From the NCBI GenBank assembly GCA_028279875.1, contig JANQMU010000132.1:89392-153391 (forward strand): 64,000 bases of DNA. Direction: 5' to 3'. A program made the translations under genes and the position numbers. Positions within the stretch are counted from its first letter, which is position 1; each line of letters starts with the position of its first letter. This document shows positions 1 to 7,605 of the stretch, in pieces. The notes under the pieces are model-generated. The model ran no database searches, had not been told where the DNA came from, and saw only the letters and a program-made list of their open reading frames with translations. Source of the stretch: Rhizobiaceae bacterium (GTDB lineage Bacteria; Pseudomonadota; Alphaproteobacteria; Rhizobiales; Rhizobiaceae).

Positions 1-411
1 ATGTGTCCGCTGGAAAAGCTCGGCGGCCTGCTGGGCGACGAGACGCTGCACGAAATGGACCCCTGGGTCGAACGGGACGCGACCAAACTGCGGATCGACG
101 AGAGCACCCGGAAAAAGACCACCGCCGAGATCATGCAGATCTTCGAGGAGGCCGATGTCTGGGCCGCGCCGATCCGCACCTCGCGCGAGGCAATGGACGA
201 ACTGGTCGAACTGGACTCGCCGCGGCTGGTCGAAATGGACCATCCCAAGGCAGGCAAGATCAAGGCGATCGCCAATCCGATCTCGATGAGTGAGACGCCA
301 ACCGCGCTTCGTTACGTACCGCCCCAGGTCGGTGAACACACCGATGAGGTTTTGACCGAGATGCTCGGCGCCGAGCGGGTATCGGCCCTGCGCCGGGCGG
401 GAGCCATCTGA
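1..411 (+). CDS. CaiB/BaiF family CoA-transferase, C-terminal part (cut by window edge)
   Basis: This is the last 136 residues of a type III acyl-CoA transferase. Such enzymes move CoA between carboxylic acids in the cytoplasm and are normally about 390-420 residues, so roughly two thirds lies outside the window; the ATG at base 1 is probably internal. What is visible is the C-terminal fold: a helical stretch with TTAEIMQIFEEADVWAAPI, then the DHPKAGKIKAIANPISMSET strand and a final PPQVGEHTDEVLTEMLG helix, all characteristic of CaiB/BaiF. The catalytic Asp lies in the missing part. The stop overlaps the ATG of the enoyl-CoA hydratase gene (TGATG), so the two are translationally coupled in an acyl-CoA degradation operon. 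The substrate cannot be told. Confidence 0.88.
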   Translation: MCPLEKLGGLLGDETLHEMDPWVERDATKLRIDESTRKKTTAEIMQIFEEADVWAAPIRTSREAMDELVELDSPRLVEMDHPKAGKIKAIANPISMSETPTALRYVPPQVGEHTDEVLTEMLGAERVSALRRAGAI

Positions 412-1205
412 TGGCCGAGGAACGCCTTCATCCCAATCTTGTCCTGCAGCGCAAGGGCAATATCGAAATCCTGCGCATCGATCGTGAAGAGGCGCTCGGC
501 GCGCTGAATTTCGAAATCATGAACCACCTCGCGGCCTATGCGGCGGATGTCGCCACGCGCAAAGACGAGGTGCGGGTCATCATCATCACCGGCACCGGCC
601 GCGGTTTTGTCGCTGGCGCCGACATTGCCGGCTATCACGGCGTCGGCCAGACCGAATTCGACGACTTCCAAAGACAGTCCCGGCGCACATTCGACGCCAT
701 CGCCGCCCTGCCGCAGATCACCATCTGCGCGGTCAATGGCTACGCGCTCGGCGGCGGCTTCGAACTGGCGATGTGCTGCGACTTCATTCTGGTCAATGAA
801 AAGACCAAGCTCGGCCTGCCGGAAATCAAGCTCGGCCTGCTGCCCGGCGGCGGCGGCACGCAGCGCCTGCCGCGCCTTGTCGGGCCCATGCGCGCCAAGG
901 AAATGCTGCTGACGGGCCGCATGATAACCGCCGCCGAGGCGGTGGAATACGGCGTCGCCCTGGAGTCCTGCGCGCCCGATGCGCTGATGCAGCGGGCGCT
1001 TGAACTGGCCGAAACCCTTGCCGCCCAGGCGCCCGTGGCGCTTGCCGAGGGCAAACGGGTGATCGATGACGGGCTGGATGCGGCCCTGTCCGCCGGCCTG
1101 ACCTTTGAACAGCGGGTGCTCGGCGCCCTCTTTGCCACGGCCGATGGCAAGGAAGGCATCGCCGCATTCATGGAAAAACGCGACCCGAAATTCCTTGGGC
1201 GCTAG
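411..1205 (+). CDS. Enoyl-CoA hydratase/isomerase family protein
   Basis: Crotonase-fold enzyme, 264 residues, the usual length. It should hydrate (or isomerise) a 2-enoyl-CoA in a catabolic CoA-ester pathway. The oxyanion-hole segments GFVAGADIAGY (about 66-75) and ALGGGFELAMCCDF (112-125) are present. Both glutamates used by true hydratases are kept: E118 in GGGFEL and E138 in GLPEIKLG, followed by PGGGGTQRLPRLVG. This favours hydratase activity over a degenerate crotonase. The start overlaps the stop of the CoA-transferase gene; a metallo-hydrolase and a 3-hydroxyacyl-CoA dehydrogenase follow on the same strand, so CoA activation, hydration and oxidation would be consecutive steps. The substrate is unknown. 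Confidence 0.9.
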   Translation: MAEERLHPNLVLQRKGNIEILRIDREEALGALNFEIMNHLAAYAADVATRKDEVRVIIITGTGRGFVAGADIAGYHGVGQTEFDDFQRQSRRTFDAIAALPQITICAVNGYALGGGFELAMCCDFILVNEKTKLGLPEIKLGLLPGGGGTQRLPRLVGPMRAKEMLLTGRMITAAEAVEYGVALESCAPDALMQRALELAETLAAQAPVALAEGKRVIDDGLDAALSAGLTFEQRVLGALFATADGKEGIAAFMEKRDPKFLGR

Positions 1206-1229
1206 ACGACTAGACGAAATGAGAGTGCA

Positions 1230-2180
1230 ATGAGCGATTCAGTCATCAGCTACCAGTCCGGGCCATTCGCCACCGTGTCGATGGGCCTTCCGGGCGACCA
1301 TGAGGGAAAGACGGCGACACGCGTGTTCTTCGTGCGCGGCGCCGACAAGATCGCGCTGATAGACAGCGGCCTTTATGCCGGTTTGCCGGCGCTTGAACAG
1401 GCCTTCGACGAACTCGGCATCGCCCGGGGCGATCTCGACCTTTTGCTCCTGACCCATGAACATATGGACCATGTCGGCAACAATGGCTGGCTCAAGGCCG
1501 AGACCGGGTGCCAAATCCTCGGCCATCCCGGCCGCGCCGACCGGGTGGCCGACAATATGCTGAACGCCAGGGCCATCGTGCATGCGTTCCCGGAAGGCGA
1601 GGAATTCGACCTGAACACGGAATATCTGGACTGGATGGGACCGACGGAAGGACCGATCGAGTCCTTCATCCGGGATGGCGATCTGATCGATCTGGGCGGC
1701 GGGGTGGTTCTCGAAACGGTCGAGGTTCTGGGCCATTCCATGGCGGAGGTTGGATTCTTCGAACAGTCGACCAGAACGCTGATCATCGCCGATCCGCTCT
1801 TGCCGCCGTTCAACCCGGTCCTCTATCTTTACGAGGATCCCAATGTCATGCGCGCCACCTTCGACAAGATCGAGAGGTTCCTGGTGGAGCGCGATGTGAA
1901 GGCGGTTCTGTTCGCCCATGACGACGTCAAGACCGCTGCCGAGACACAGGAACTTGTCGACGATTGCCGCCGGCGGGTCGACAAGGTGGAGGCGTCTATG
2001 GTGGCCCATATGAAAGCCCATCCCGGCATCACCTTTGCCGAACTACGCGACAAATGCTGCGATGACCAGAACATGGTCCGTGAATGGCGAGCCCTGGTTT
2101 CCATCGACGCCAGCTTGAAGGACTTCGCGGCCAAGGGCCTTGCCCGGCAGGACGGCAAGGGTTGGCACTATGTCGGATAG
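1230..2180 (+). CDS. Metallo-beta-lactamase-fold hydrolase
   Basis: 316 residues. The metal-binding signature THEHMDH (H76, H78, D80, H81) is intact, and later His/Asp residues in VLGHSMAEVG and FAHDD match the second half of the site, so this is a likely active Zn- or Fe-dependent hydrolase of the MBL superfamily. The C-terminal about 80 residues are helical and resemble a winged-helix-like tail found in some MBL proteins. It sits between enoyl-CoA hydratase and hydroxyacyl-CoA dehydrogenase genes. From that context it may hydrolyse a thioester or lactone intermediate, but this is inference. An AGTGCA-type weak ribosome site precedes the ATG. Its stop overlaps the next gene by 11 bases. Confidence 0.85.
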   Translation: MSDSVISYQSGPFATVSMGLPGDHEGKTATRVFFVRGADKIALIDSGLYAGLPALEQAFDELGIARGDLDLLLLTHEHMDHVGNNGWLKAETGCQILGHPGRADRVADNMLNARAIVHAFPEGEEFDLNTEYLDWMGPTEGPIESFIRDGDLIDLGGGVVLETVEVLGHSMAEVGFFEQSTRTLIIADPLLPPFNPVLYLYEDPNVMRATFDKIERFLVERDVKAVLFAHDDVKTAAETQELVDDCRRRVDKVEASMVAHMKAHPGITFAELRDKCCDDQNMVREWRALVSIDASLKDFAAKGLARQDGKGWHYVG

Positions 2181-3135
2181 GCCGCTTCCGGCCTGCGCCG
2201 TTCTCGGCAATGGCACCATGGGCGCGCAGATCGCCCTGTCGCTGGCCCTCGGTGGCGCGGATGTCGTGCTGTGGGGACGCCGGCCCGAAAGCCTCGACGG
2301 TTCCCTTGCCCGCACCGGCGACGCCTATGATTTCCTGGCCGAGGCTGGCCTTGCTTCGCCGGCGGACAGGGCGACGGTCCTCGCCCGTATCACGGTGACA
2401 TCCGATTTGGCGACCGCCGTCAAGCATGCCGCCTTCGTCATCGAAGCCGTCGCCGAGGATCTCGGCGTCAAGCAGGCAATTCTCAAATCCGCCGAGGATG
2501 CGGCGGCGGACACAGCCATCCTGTCGTCGACCACATCGGCGCTGAGCGCCACAGCCATTCAGTCGGCGCTTGCCCGCCCCGGACTCTTCTGCATCGCCCA
2601 CTACGCCCAGCCGGCGCATCTGGTGAAGCTGGTGGAAATCGTTCCGGGAGAGCAGACGAACGAGGCGACGACCGGCGCGACCATGCAATTGATGACCGAC
2701 ACCGGCAAGACACCAGTGCTGTGCCCGGACATTCCCGGCTTCCTATGGGCCCGCATCCAGCATGCGGTCCTGCGCGAATTCGCCACCCTTGTGGGCAAGG
2801 GTCTCGTCACGCCGGAAGCCTGCGACACCATCCTCAAACAGGGCTACGCCTCGCGCCTGCCCGCCATGGGCGCCTTCGAACATGCCGATCTTGCCGGGCT
2901 GGACCTTCTCAACGGCGAAGCCGCAAAGGCGGTCTGGGCCGACCTTTCCAATGTCTCGGACCCGGCCGACACACCCGTCGGCGCGCTTTATGCGCAGGGC
3001 CATACCGGAATGCGCAGCGGCAACGGATTCTACGACTGGGCAAACGAACGCGATCCCGAAGCGTTCAAGCGGCAGCGTGACGAGGAAATCGTCCGCCGGG
3101 TGAAAATCCAGCGCGGCGGCAAAGTCGAACTTTAA
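2170..3135 (+). CDS. 3-hydroxyacyl-CoA dehydrogenase family protein
   Basis: About 321 residues from the ATG at 2170, chosen because the protein then begins MSDRPLPACAVLGNGTMGAQ, putting the NAD-binding GxGxxG (G13, G15, G18) at the N-terminus as in the family; the frame is open from 2140 but that would add an unlikely tail. It has an N-terminal Rossmann domain and a C-terminal helical 3HCDH domain with CIAHYAQPAHLVKLVEIVPG, carrying the conserved His of the catalytic pair. The expected reaction is NAD-dependent oxidation of a 3-hydroxyacyl-CoA or a related hydroxy acid. It overlaps the MBL gene by 11 bases and ends the operon, 12 bases from the convergent dehydrogenase gene. Confidence 0.88.
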   Translation: MSDRPLPACAVLGNGTMGAQIALSLALGGADVVLWGRRPESLDGSLARTGDAYDFLAEAGLASPADRATVLARITVTSDLATAVKHAAFVIEAVAEDLGVKQAILKSAEDAAADTAILSSTTSALSATAIQSALARPGLFCIAHYAQPAHLVKLVEIVPGEQTNEATTGATMQLMTDTGKTPVLCPDIPGFLWARIQHAVLREFATLVGKGLVTPEACDTILKQGYASRLPAMGAFEHADLAGLDLLNGEAAKAVWADLSNVSDPADTPVGALYAQGHTGMRSGNGFYDWANERDPEAFKRQRDEEIVRRVKIQRGGKVEL

Positions 3136-3147
3136 TGCAATATGAGG

Positions 3148-4176
3148 TCAGGCCGCTGGCTTGATCAGCACCTTGCCGACCGCATCGCCGCTGGCCATGA
3201 ATTCACAGGCGACCTGGGTCTCGCAAACCGAAAACTGCCCGGCGATCAGCGCGTCGAAATCGACCGTGCCCGACTCGATCAGCGAAACGGCCTCCTCGAA
3301 TTCGCCGGTGAACAGAACCGATCCGATCGAATTGATTTCCTTCAGCGTATTGATGTGCAGATTAATCGGAACCTCGGAGGGCTGGATCAGCGACAGCACA
3401 GCGACGACGCCCTGTTTGCGCACGCTGTCCAGCGCCTGATTGTAGCCATGCGGCGACCCGCTCGCCTCGACGACGACATCATATTGGCCCGACAGTTTCG
3501 ACATGTCGTCGCGATTGATGACGAAGCCCTCGGTGGCGCCGACCGCGCGCGCCGCGTCGATAGCGCCCTGTTTCAGATCGCTGACGTGCACTTCGGCACC
3601 CTTTGATACCGCACCGACTGTCGCCAGCAGGCCCATCGGACCGCAGCCGACGACCAGAACCTTCGATCCGGCGCCGACCCCGGCGCGATTGATCGAATGC
3701 ATCGCACAGGCCAGCGGTTCGGCAAAGGTCAGGTGATCCGGGTCGACACCATCCCTGACCGGGCGCAGGCACTTTGCCGGAAAATCGAAATAGTCACGGA
3801 AAAACCCGTCAATATGGGGCACGGTGGTCGCCGATCCGGGAAACCGCTTGGTCGGGCACATATTGATGTCCCCCGACAGGCAATGTTCGCAGGTGCCGCA
3901 CGCGATCACTGGATTGATGGCGACCAGCTGGCCCCTTTCCAGCGCCGACCCGTTCGGATCCTCGACGAGGGCGCAAGCCTCATGGCCGAGCGATACCGGA
4001 TAATCAAGCTGAAACCCGGCATTGGCGAAGTGCCGGAAATAATGCATGTCGGTACCGCAAATGCTGGCGGTCGCCAGGCGCAGGCGCACATGGTCGGCTT
4101 CGATCGCCTCCGGCATATCGTCGCTGACGATCTTCACGGTCCCTGCGGCGGTCAGAAGTGATTTCGCATATCCCAT
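3148..4176 (-). CDS. Zinc-dependent alcohol dehydrogenase, L-idonate 5-dehydrogenase-like
   Basis: 342 residues, medium-chain dehydrogenase. The catalytic Zn ligands are visible as C40 (ASICGTDMHYF) and the GHE at 64-66; the structural Zn cysteines are C93, C96, C99 and C107. The NAD-binding VLVVGCGPMGLLA follows near residue 167. Among MDRs the sequence resembles L-idonate/sorbitol dehydrogenases, which oxidise a secondary hydroxyl of a sugar acid or polyol. It is the last gene of a three-gene minus-strand operon behind a short-chain dehydrogenase and a solute-binding-like protein. An idonate-dehydrogenase-like enzyme next to an SDR recalls the idnD-idnO pairing of E. coli, which is also under LacI-family control. 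The exact substrate is not proven. Confidence 0.85.
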   Translation of the reverse strand: MGYAKSLLTAAGTVKIVSDDMPEAIEADHVRLRLATASICGTDMHYFRHFANAGFQLDYPVSLGHEACALVEDPNGSALERGQLVAINPVIACGTCEHCLSGDINMCPTKRFPGSATTVPHIDGFFRDYFDFPAKCLRPVRDGVDPDHLTFAEPLACAMHSINRAGVGAGSKVLVVGCGPMGLLATVGAVSKGAEVHVSDLKQGAIDAARAVGATEGFVINRDDMSKLSGQYDVVVEASGSPHGYNQALDSVRKQGVVAVLSLIQPSEVPINLHINTLKEINSIGSVLFTGEFEEAVSLIESGTVDFDALIAGQFSVCETQVACEFMASGDAVGKVLIKPAA

Positions 4177-4185
4177 ATCCGGTCC

Positions 4186-4902
4186 TCAAAATCCGATCGA
4201 GTAGCCGCCGTCAACCGGCAGGGCGACGCCGTTGACATAGCCCGCCTGCGGGCTTGCCAAATAGTGAACTGCGTCGGCCACATCGCCGGGCGTTCCAAAC
4301 GCATGCGACGGTATCCGGCCTTCGATCTTGTCGCGCCGCGCCGGATCCTTGGCGAGTATCGCCCGCGTCATGTCGGTCTCGATGAAGCCCGGGCAGACGG
4401 CATTGCAGCGGATGCCGAACGGGGCGGCATCGACGGCGACGGACCGGGTGACACCGATGACCGAGGTCTTGGCGGTGACATAAGCGGCCGCCGACGGCAG
4501 CGCCATCAATCCCCCCATGGACGAGATGTTGACGATCGCGCCGCCCTTGTCCCGCTGCAGGTCGACATATCGGCCGCAGGACAGGAACAGCGCCTTGACG
4601 TTCAGATTGAGCACATGGTCGAGTTCGTCGGGCGCCACATCCCAGATCGGTTTCTTCAGATGGACACCGGCATTGTTGACCAGCACGTCGAGATTGCCGG
4701 CCTCCTTGTGGATCGTCTCGAGGAAACCGACATCGCGCCAGTCCGAAAGGTCGTGCCGCACGAAATGCACTTCATCGCCGAGTGCCGACACATCAGCCTC
4801 GGTCCGCGCCACCACATAGACCCTGTAGCCCTCGGCCAGGAATTTCTGCGTCTGCGCCAGTCCGAGGCCCTTATTGCCACCGGTAATCACTGCGGTTTTC
4901 AT
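4186..4902 (-). CDS. Short-chain dehydrogenase/reductase (possible keto-gluconate-type reductase)
   Basis: Classical SDR, 238 residues. I chose the ATG at 4902 over the TTG six bases upstream because AGGGAG lies 7 bases before the ATG and the ATG overlaps the stop of the upstream gene (ATGA). It has the NAD(P)-binding TGGNKGLG near the N-terminus, NNAG, a catalytic Ser in the ISSMGG strand and the AAYVTAK catalytic Tyr-Lys pair, and ends with the usual VNGVALPVDGG. The reaction is NAD(P)-dependent oxidation or reduction of a hydroxy/keto group. It is flanked by an idonate-dehydrogenase-like gene, so a paired oxidation/reduction of a sugar acid is plausible. Confidence 0.87.
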   Translation of the reverse strand: MKTAVITGGNKGLGLAQTQKFLAEGYRVYVVARTEADVSALGDEVHFVRHDLSDWRDVGFLETIHKEAGNLDVLVNNAGVHLKKPIWDVAPDELDHVLNLNVKALFLSCGRYVDLQRDKGGAIVNISSMGGLMALPSAAAYVTAKTSVIGVTRSVAVDAAPFGIRCNAVCPGFIETDMTRAILAKDPARRDKIEGRIPSHAFGTPGDVADAVHYLASPQAGYVNGVALPVDGGYSIGF

Positions 4903-6032
4903 GGGCAATCTCCCTGTTTCACATGATGTCGATAGAGCGTGTTCAGCGTGTCGAGAAAGGCGGCAGGGTCCAGGTCCCGGATGAAGAAATCCGGGAAGAC
5001 GGCGCAGACCTCGTCGACGAAGCCGAGAAACCAGACGTCTCTCGGGCGGGTCCAGGCATTGTCCATCGTGTGGCGAGCGCCCTTGAAAAACCCGCTATAC
5101 AGCGGATTGTCCTCGTTTTTGGTCCAGGTCAGCCGGTGCGCGGGCTGGCCCTCATGGTCGAGATAGACACCCGACTGGACCGGTTCGGATGCGACCCACC
5201 CGGCAAATTTCACCGCTTCATCGCGATGATCCGACATCGCCGAAACGCCGATCCCGGCACCGCCCAGAATGCCGCGCTTCCGTGTGCTTCCGCGAAAACT
5301 CGGGAGATCGGCATGCGCCAGTTGATGCGGCCGAAACCCCGGCCGGGAATAGTTGATATAGCCGAACAGGCATGGCGAATAGGCAAACTCGTCGGTGGTC
5401 GCCATGGCCTCCAGGACATCGATCGGATTCCAGTGAACCGCCTCTCCCGGCCCCAGCCGGTAGAGCGCCTTTAGGACCGTCAACGCCAGAATGCCATTGT
5501 CCCGCGACACGAACTCATCCGCCGAATGGGGAAGGTCCTCCTCCCCGCGCCCGGCGACCAGTGTCATCATCATGTCGAAGGCATCGACCGGCAGCAGCGG
5601 CGTGACCATTTTGAAGTCGCCCGGCCGCGCATCGAGGATGGTCTCCCAGTCCGCCGGTCCGCCATTACAGAGATCGCTGCGCTTGACCGCCATCTGACAG
5701 GCCGCATCCACCGGATAGGCCCAGAGCCGGTCCTGCCACATATAGCTCTCCAGGCTGCCACCGAGCGACATGTCGGCAGCCTTCTGCGGCGGCGGAAGCG
5801 GAGACAAGCACTGCGATTCCGCGATCAGTCCGACATGCGGATGATCGAGCACGATCAGATCATGGGCCTCGGCGAGTTCCCGGATCGGCGCGTCGGCAAA
5901 AGCCTGCAGGCTTCGCCGCGACCAGTTGATGGTCACGCCGGTCTGCGCGGCGTAGAGCTCCGAGGCCGCCTCCAGGCATCGATAGCCGCGCGGATGATCC
6001 CATGTCATCCCGGACAATATTGGCTTGGCCAA
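4899..6032 (-). CDS. Signal-less ABC-type solute-binding protein homologue
   Basis: 377 residues with the fold pattern of ABC extracellular solute-binding proteins (HDLIVLDHPHVGLIAESQC early, DRLWAYPVDAACQMA near 115, GILGGAGIGVSAMSDHRDEA near 250). The N-terminus MAKPILSGMTWDHPRGY has no hydrophobic signal sequence and no lipobox, and neither does the alternative ATG at 6008. I used TTG at 6032 because GGGAG lies 7 bases upstream. No permease or ATPase gene is adjacent, so the protein should stay in the cytoplasm, perhaps as a ligand-binding or enzymatic derivative. It is the first gene of the operon, overlapping the SDR gene by 4 bases. Upstream lies a LacI-type palindrome at 6091-6112. Its function is not known. 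Confidence 0.75.
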   Translation of the reverse strand: MAKPILSGMTWDHPRGYRCLEAASELYAAQTGVTINWSRRSLQAFADAPIRELAEAHDLIVLDHPHVGLIAESQCLSPLPPPQKAADMSLGGSLESYMWQDRLWAYPVDAACQMAVKRSDLCNGGPADWETILDARPGDFKMVTPLLPVDAFDMMMTLVAGRGEEDLPHSADEFVSRDNGILALTVLKALYRLGPGEAVHWNPIDVLEAMATTDEFAYSPCLFGYINYSRPGFRPHQLAHADLPSFRGSTRKRGILGGAGIGVSAMSDHRDEAVKFAGWVASEPVQSGVYLDHEGQPAHRLTWTKNEDNPLYSGFFKGARHTMDNAWTRPRDVWFLGFVDEVCAVFPDFFIRDLDPAAFLDTLNTLYRHHVKQGDCP

Positions 6033-6090
6033 AACCCGGCTCCCGGTGAATTCTATGTTGCGTTCGCCTACTCATACATCTTGTTTCGCA

Positions 6091-6112
6091 GTTGGTAAAG
6101 CGTTTTACCAAC
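6091..6112. promoter_or_regulatory. LacI-family-type operator palindrome
   Basis: Perfect 9-base arms GTTGGTAAA and TTTACCAAC surround a 4-base centre GCGT with a central CG, the typical shape of LacI-family operators. It lies about 60 bases upstream of the minus-strand solute-binding/SDR/dehydrogenase operon and about 160 bases upstream of the divergent radical SAM gene. The closer spacing suggests control of the minus-strand operon. No LacI-family gene is in the window. Confidence 0.65.
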
Positions 6113-6270
6113 TTGATTTTTGTGATCTTGGTGCAGGCCCGAAAACCCACTGACAGGACGGCCGGTTTCACTATCAAAGACGGGCATGGCGCAAAGGGCG
6201 TTGCGTCAGCTATAACGGTCGGAAGCGCCGGTGAAATCACGCCGCCGGATCAGACCAGAGGAAACGACAC

Positions 6271-7602
6271 GTGGCTGAAACATCGCCCCTGATAGCCGAG
6301 CCCCCTGCCCGGATGCCGTTCTCGGTCATGGCAAAGCCGGCCGGCGCGCGGTGCAACCTGGCCTGCGACTATTGCTATTATCTGGAAAAGGAAACGCTCT
6401 ATCCCGCTCAGCAGGTCATGCCCGATGACGTGCTCGAGCGCTACATACGCGACCATATAGAGGCACAGCCCGGCGATCATGTGACCTTTGCCTGGCAGGG
6501 CGGAGAACCGACCCTGCTCGGCGTCGAATTCTTCCGGCATTGTGTTGCGCTCCAGCAAACCCATGCCGGCGGCAAGACGATCGACAACGCCTTCCAGACC
6601 AACGGCGTTTTACTCGACGATGAGTGGTGCCGGTTCTTCCGGGAGAACGGTTTTCTGGTCGGCCTGTCGATCGACGGGCCGCGCACCCTGCATGACGGCT
6701 ATCGCGTCAACAAGGGCGGCGCCGGCAGCTTTCAAAAGGTGCGTGATGCTCTCGAGCTGCTGCAGAGACACGATGTGGCGTTCAACACGCTGACGGTCCT
6801 GCACCGGCACAATGCCGACGATCCGCTGCGTCTCTACCGGTTCCTGAAATCCATCGGCAGCCGGTTTCACCAGTATATTCCGATTGTCGAACGTCTCGGC
6901 GTCGAAGGCACCGAAGCCGGCCTGTCGCTTGTTTCCCCGGCTTTCAAGGGCGCCACCCAGGTCACCGAATGGTCGCTCACCCCGCAGCAATATGGGCGGT
7001 TCCTGATCGAGGTCTTTGACGAGTGGGTCCGCCACGATGCCGACCACGTGTCCGTTCAGATCTTCGATTCGACCCTGTCGCGATGGAGCGGCATGGGCGG
7101 TGGGCTTTGCATCTTTGCCAGGACCTGCGGCAATGCCGTGGCGATGGAGCACAATGGCGATGTCTATGCATGCGACCACTACGTTTATCCGGACTACCGG
7201 CTCGGCAACATCATGGAGCAGGATCTGGTGTCGCTCGTCTCAAGCGACCGGCAGGTCGCCTTCGGCCGGGCAAAGGCCGATCTGACACGGCAATGCCGTG
7301 CCTGCAATGTCCGCGATCTGTGCAATGGCGGCTGTCCCAAACATCGCATTGCGCAATCGGCAGACGGCGAACCGGGACACAACTACTTCTGCGAGGCCTA
7401 TCAGCGGTTCTTCCACCACAGCGCACCCGCTATGCGCTTCATGGCCGACCAACTCAAAAATGGCGGCCGGCCCGTCGATGTCATGGGCTGGATGCGCGCT
7501 CGCGATCGCGGATTCCCCGGCCTCAAGGTGGGGCGCAACGATCCCTGCCCTTGCGGCAGCGGCAGGAAATTCAAGAAATGCTGCGAAAGGCGGCGCCGAT
7601 GA
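6271..7602 (+). CDS. Radical SAM/SPASM protein, anaerobic sulfatase-maturase-like, with C-terminal SEC-C motif
   Basis: 443 residues from a GTG with AGAGGA 8 bases upstream. The radical SAM cluster motif is C28, C32, C35 (CNLACDYC). The SPASM/twitch cysteines follow: CGNAVAMEHNGDVYACD, then CRACNVRDLCNGGC and NYFC. Anaerobic sulfatase maturases (anSME) convert a Cys or Ser of a type I sulfatase to formylglycine using SAM. The order of motifs and the length fit that family. The last about 25 residues, GRNDPCPCGSGRKFKKCC, are a SEC-C zinc motif, also seen on other maturases. No sulfatase gene lies in the window, so its target must be elsewhere or it serves another peptide substrate. Confidence 0.85.
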   Translation: MAETSPLIAEPPARMPFSVMAKPAGARCNLACDYCYYLEKETLYPAQQVMPDDVLERYIRDHIEAQPGDHVTFAWQGGEPTLLGVEFFRHCVALQQTHAGGKTIDNAFQTNGVLLDDEWCRFFRENGFLVGLSIDGPRTLHDGYRVNKGGAGSFQKVRDALELLQRHDVAFNTLTVLHRHNADDPLRLYRFLKSIGSRFHQYIPIVERLGVEGTEAGLSLVSPAFKGATQVTEWSLTPQQYGRFLIEVFDEWVRHDADHVSVQIFDSTLSRWSGMGGGLCIFARTCGNAVAMEHNGDVYACDHYVYPDYRLGNIMEQDLVSLVSSDRQVAFGRAKADLTRQCRACNVRDLCNGGCPKHRIAQSADGEPGHNYFCEAYQRFFHHSAPAMRFMADQLKNGGRPVDVMGWMRARDRGFPGLKVGRNDPCPCGSGRKFKKCCERRRR

Positions 7603-7605
7603 ATC

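Noticed and set aside
6091..6112. Palindrome read as another GntR/FadR-type site of the 14-37 kb regulon
   Set aside because: It has a central CG between TGGTAAA/TTTACCA arms, the LacI pattern, and lacks the GTATAC core.
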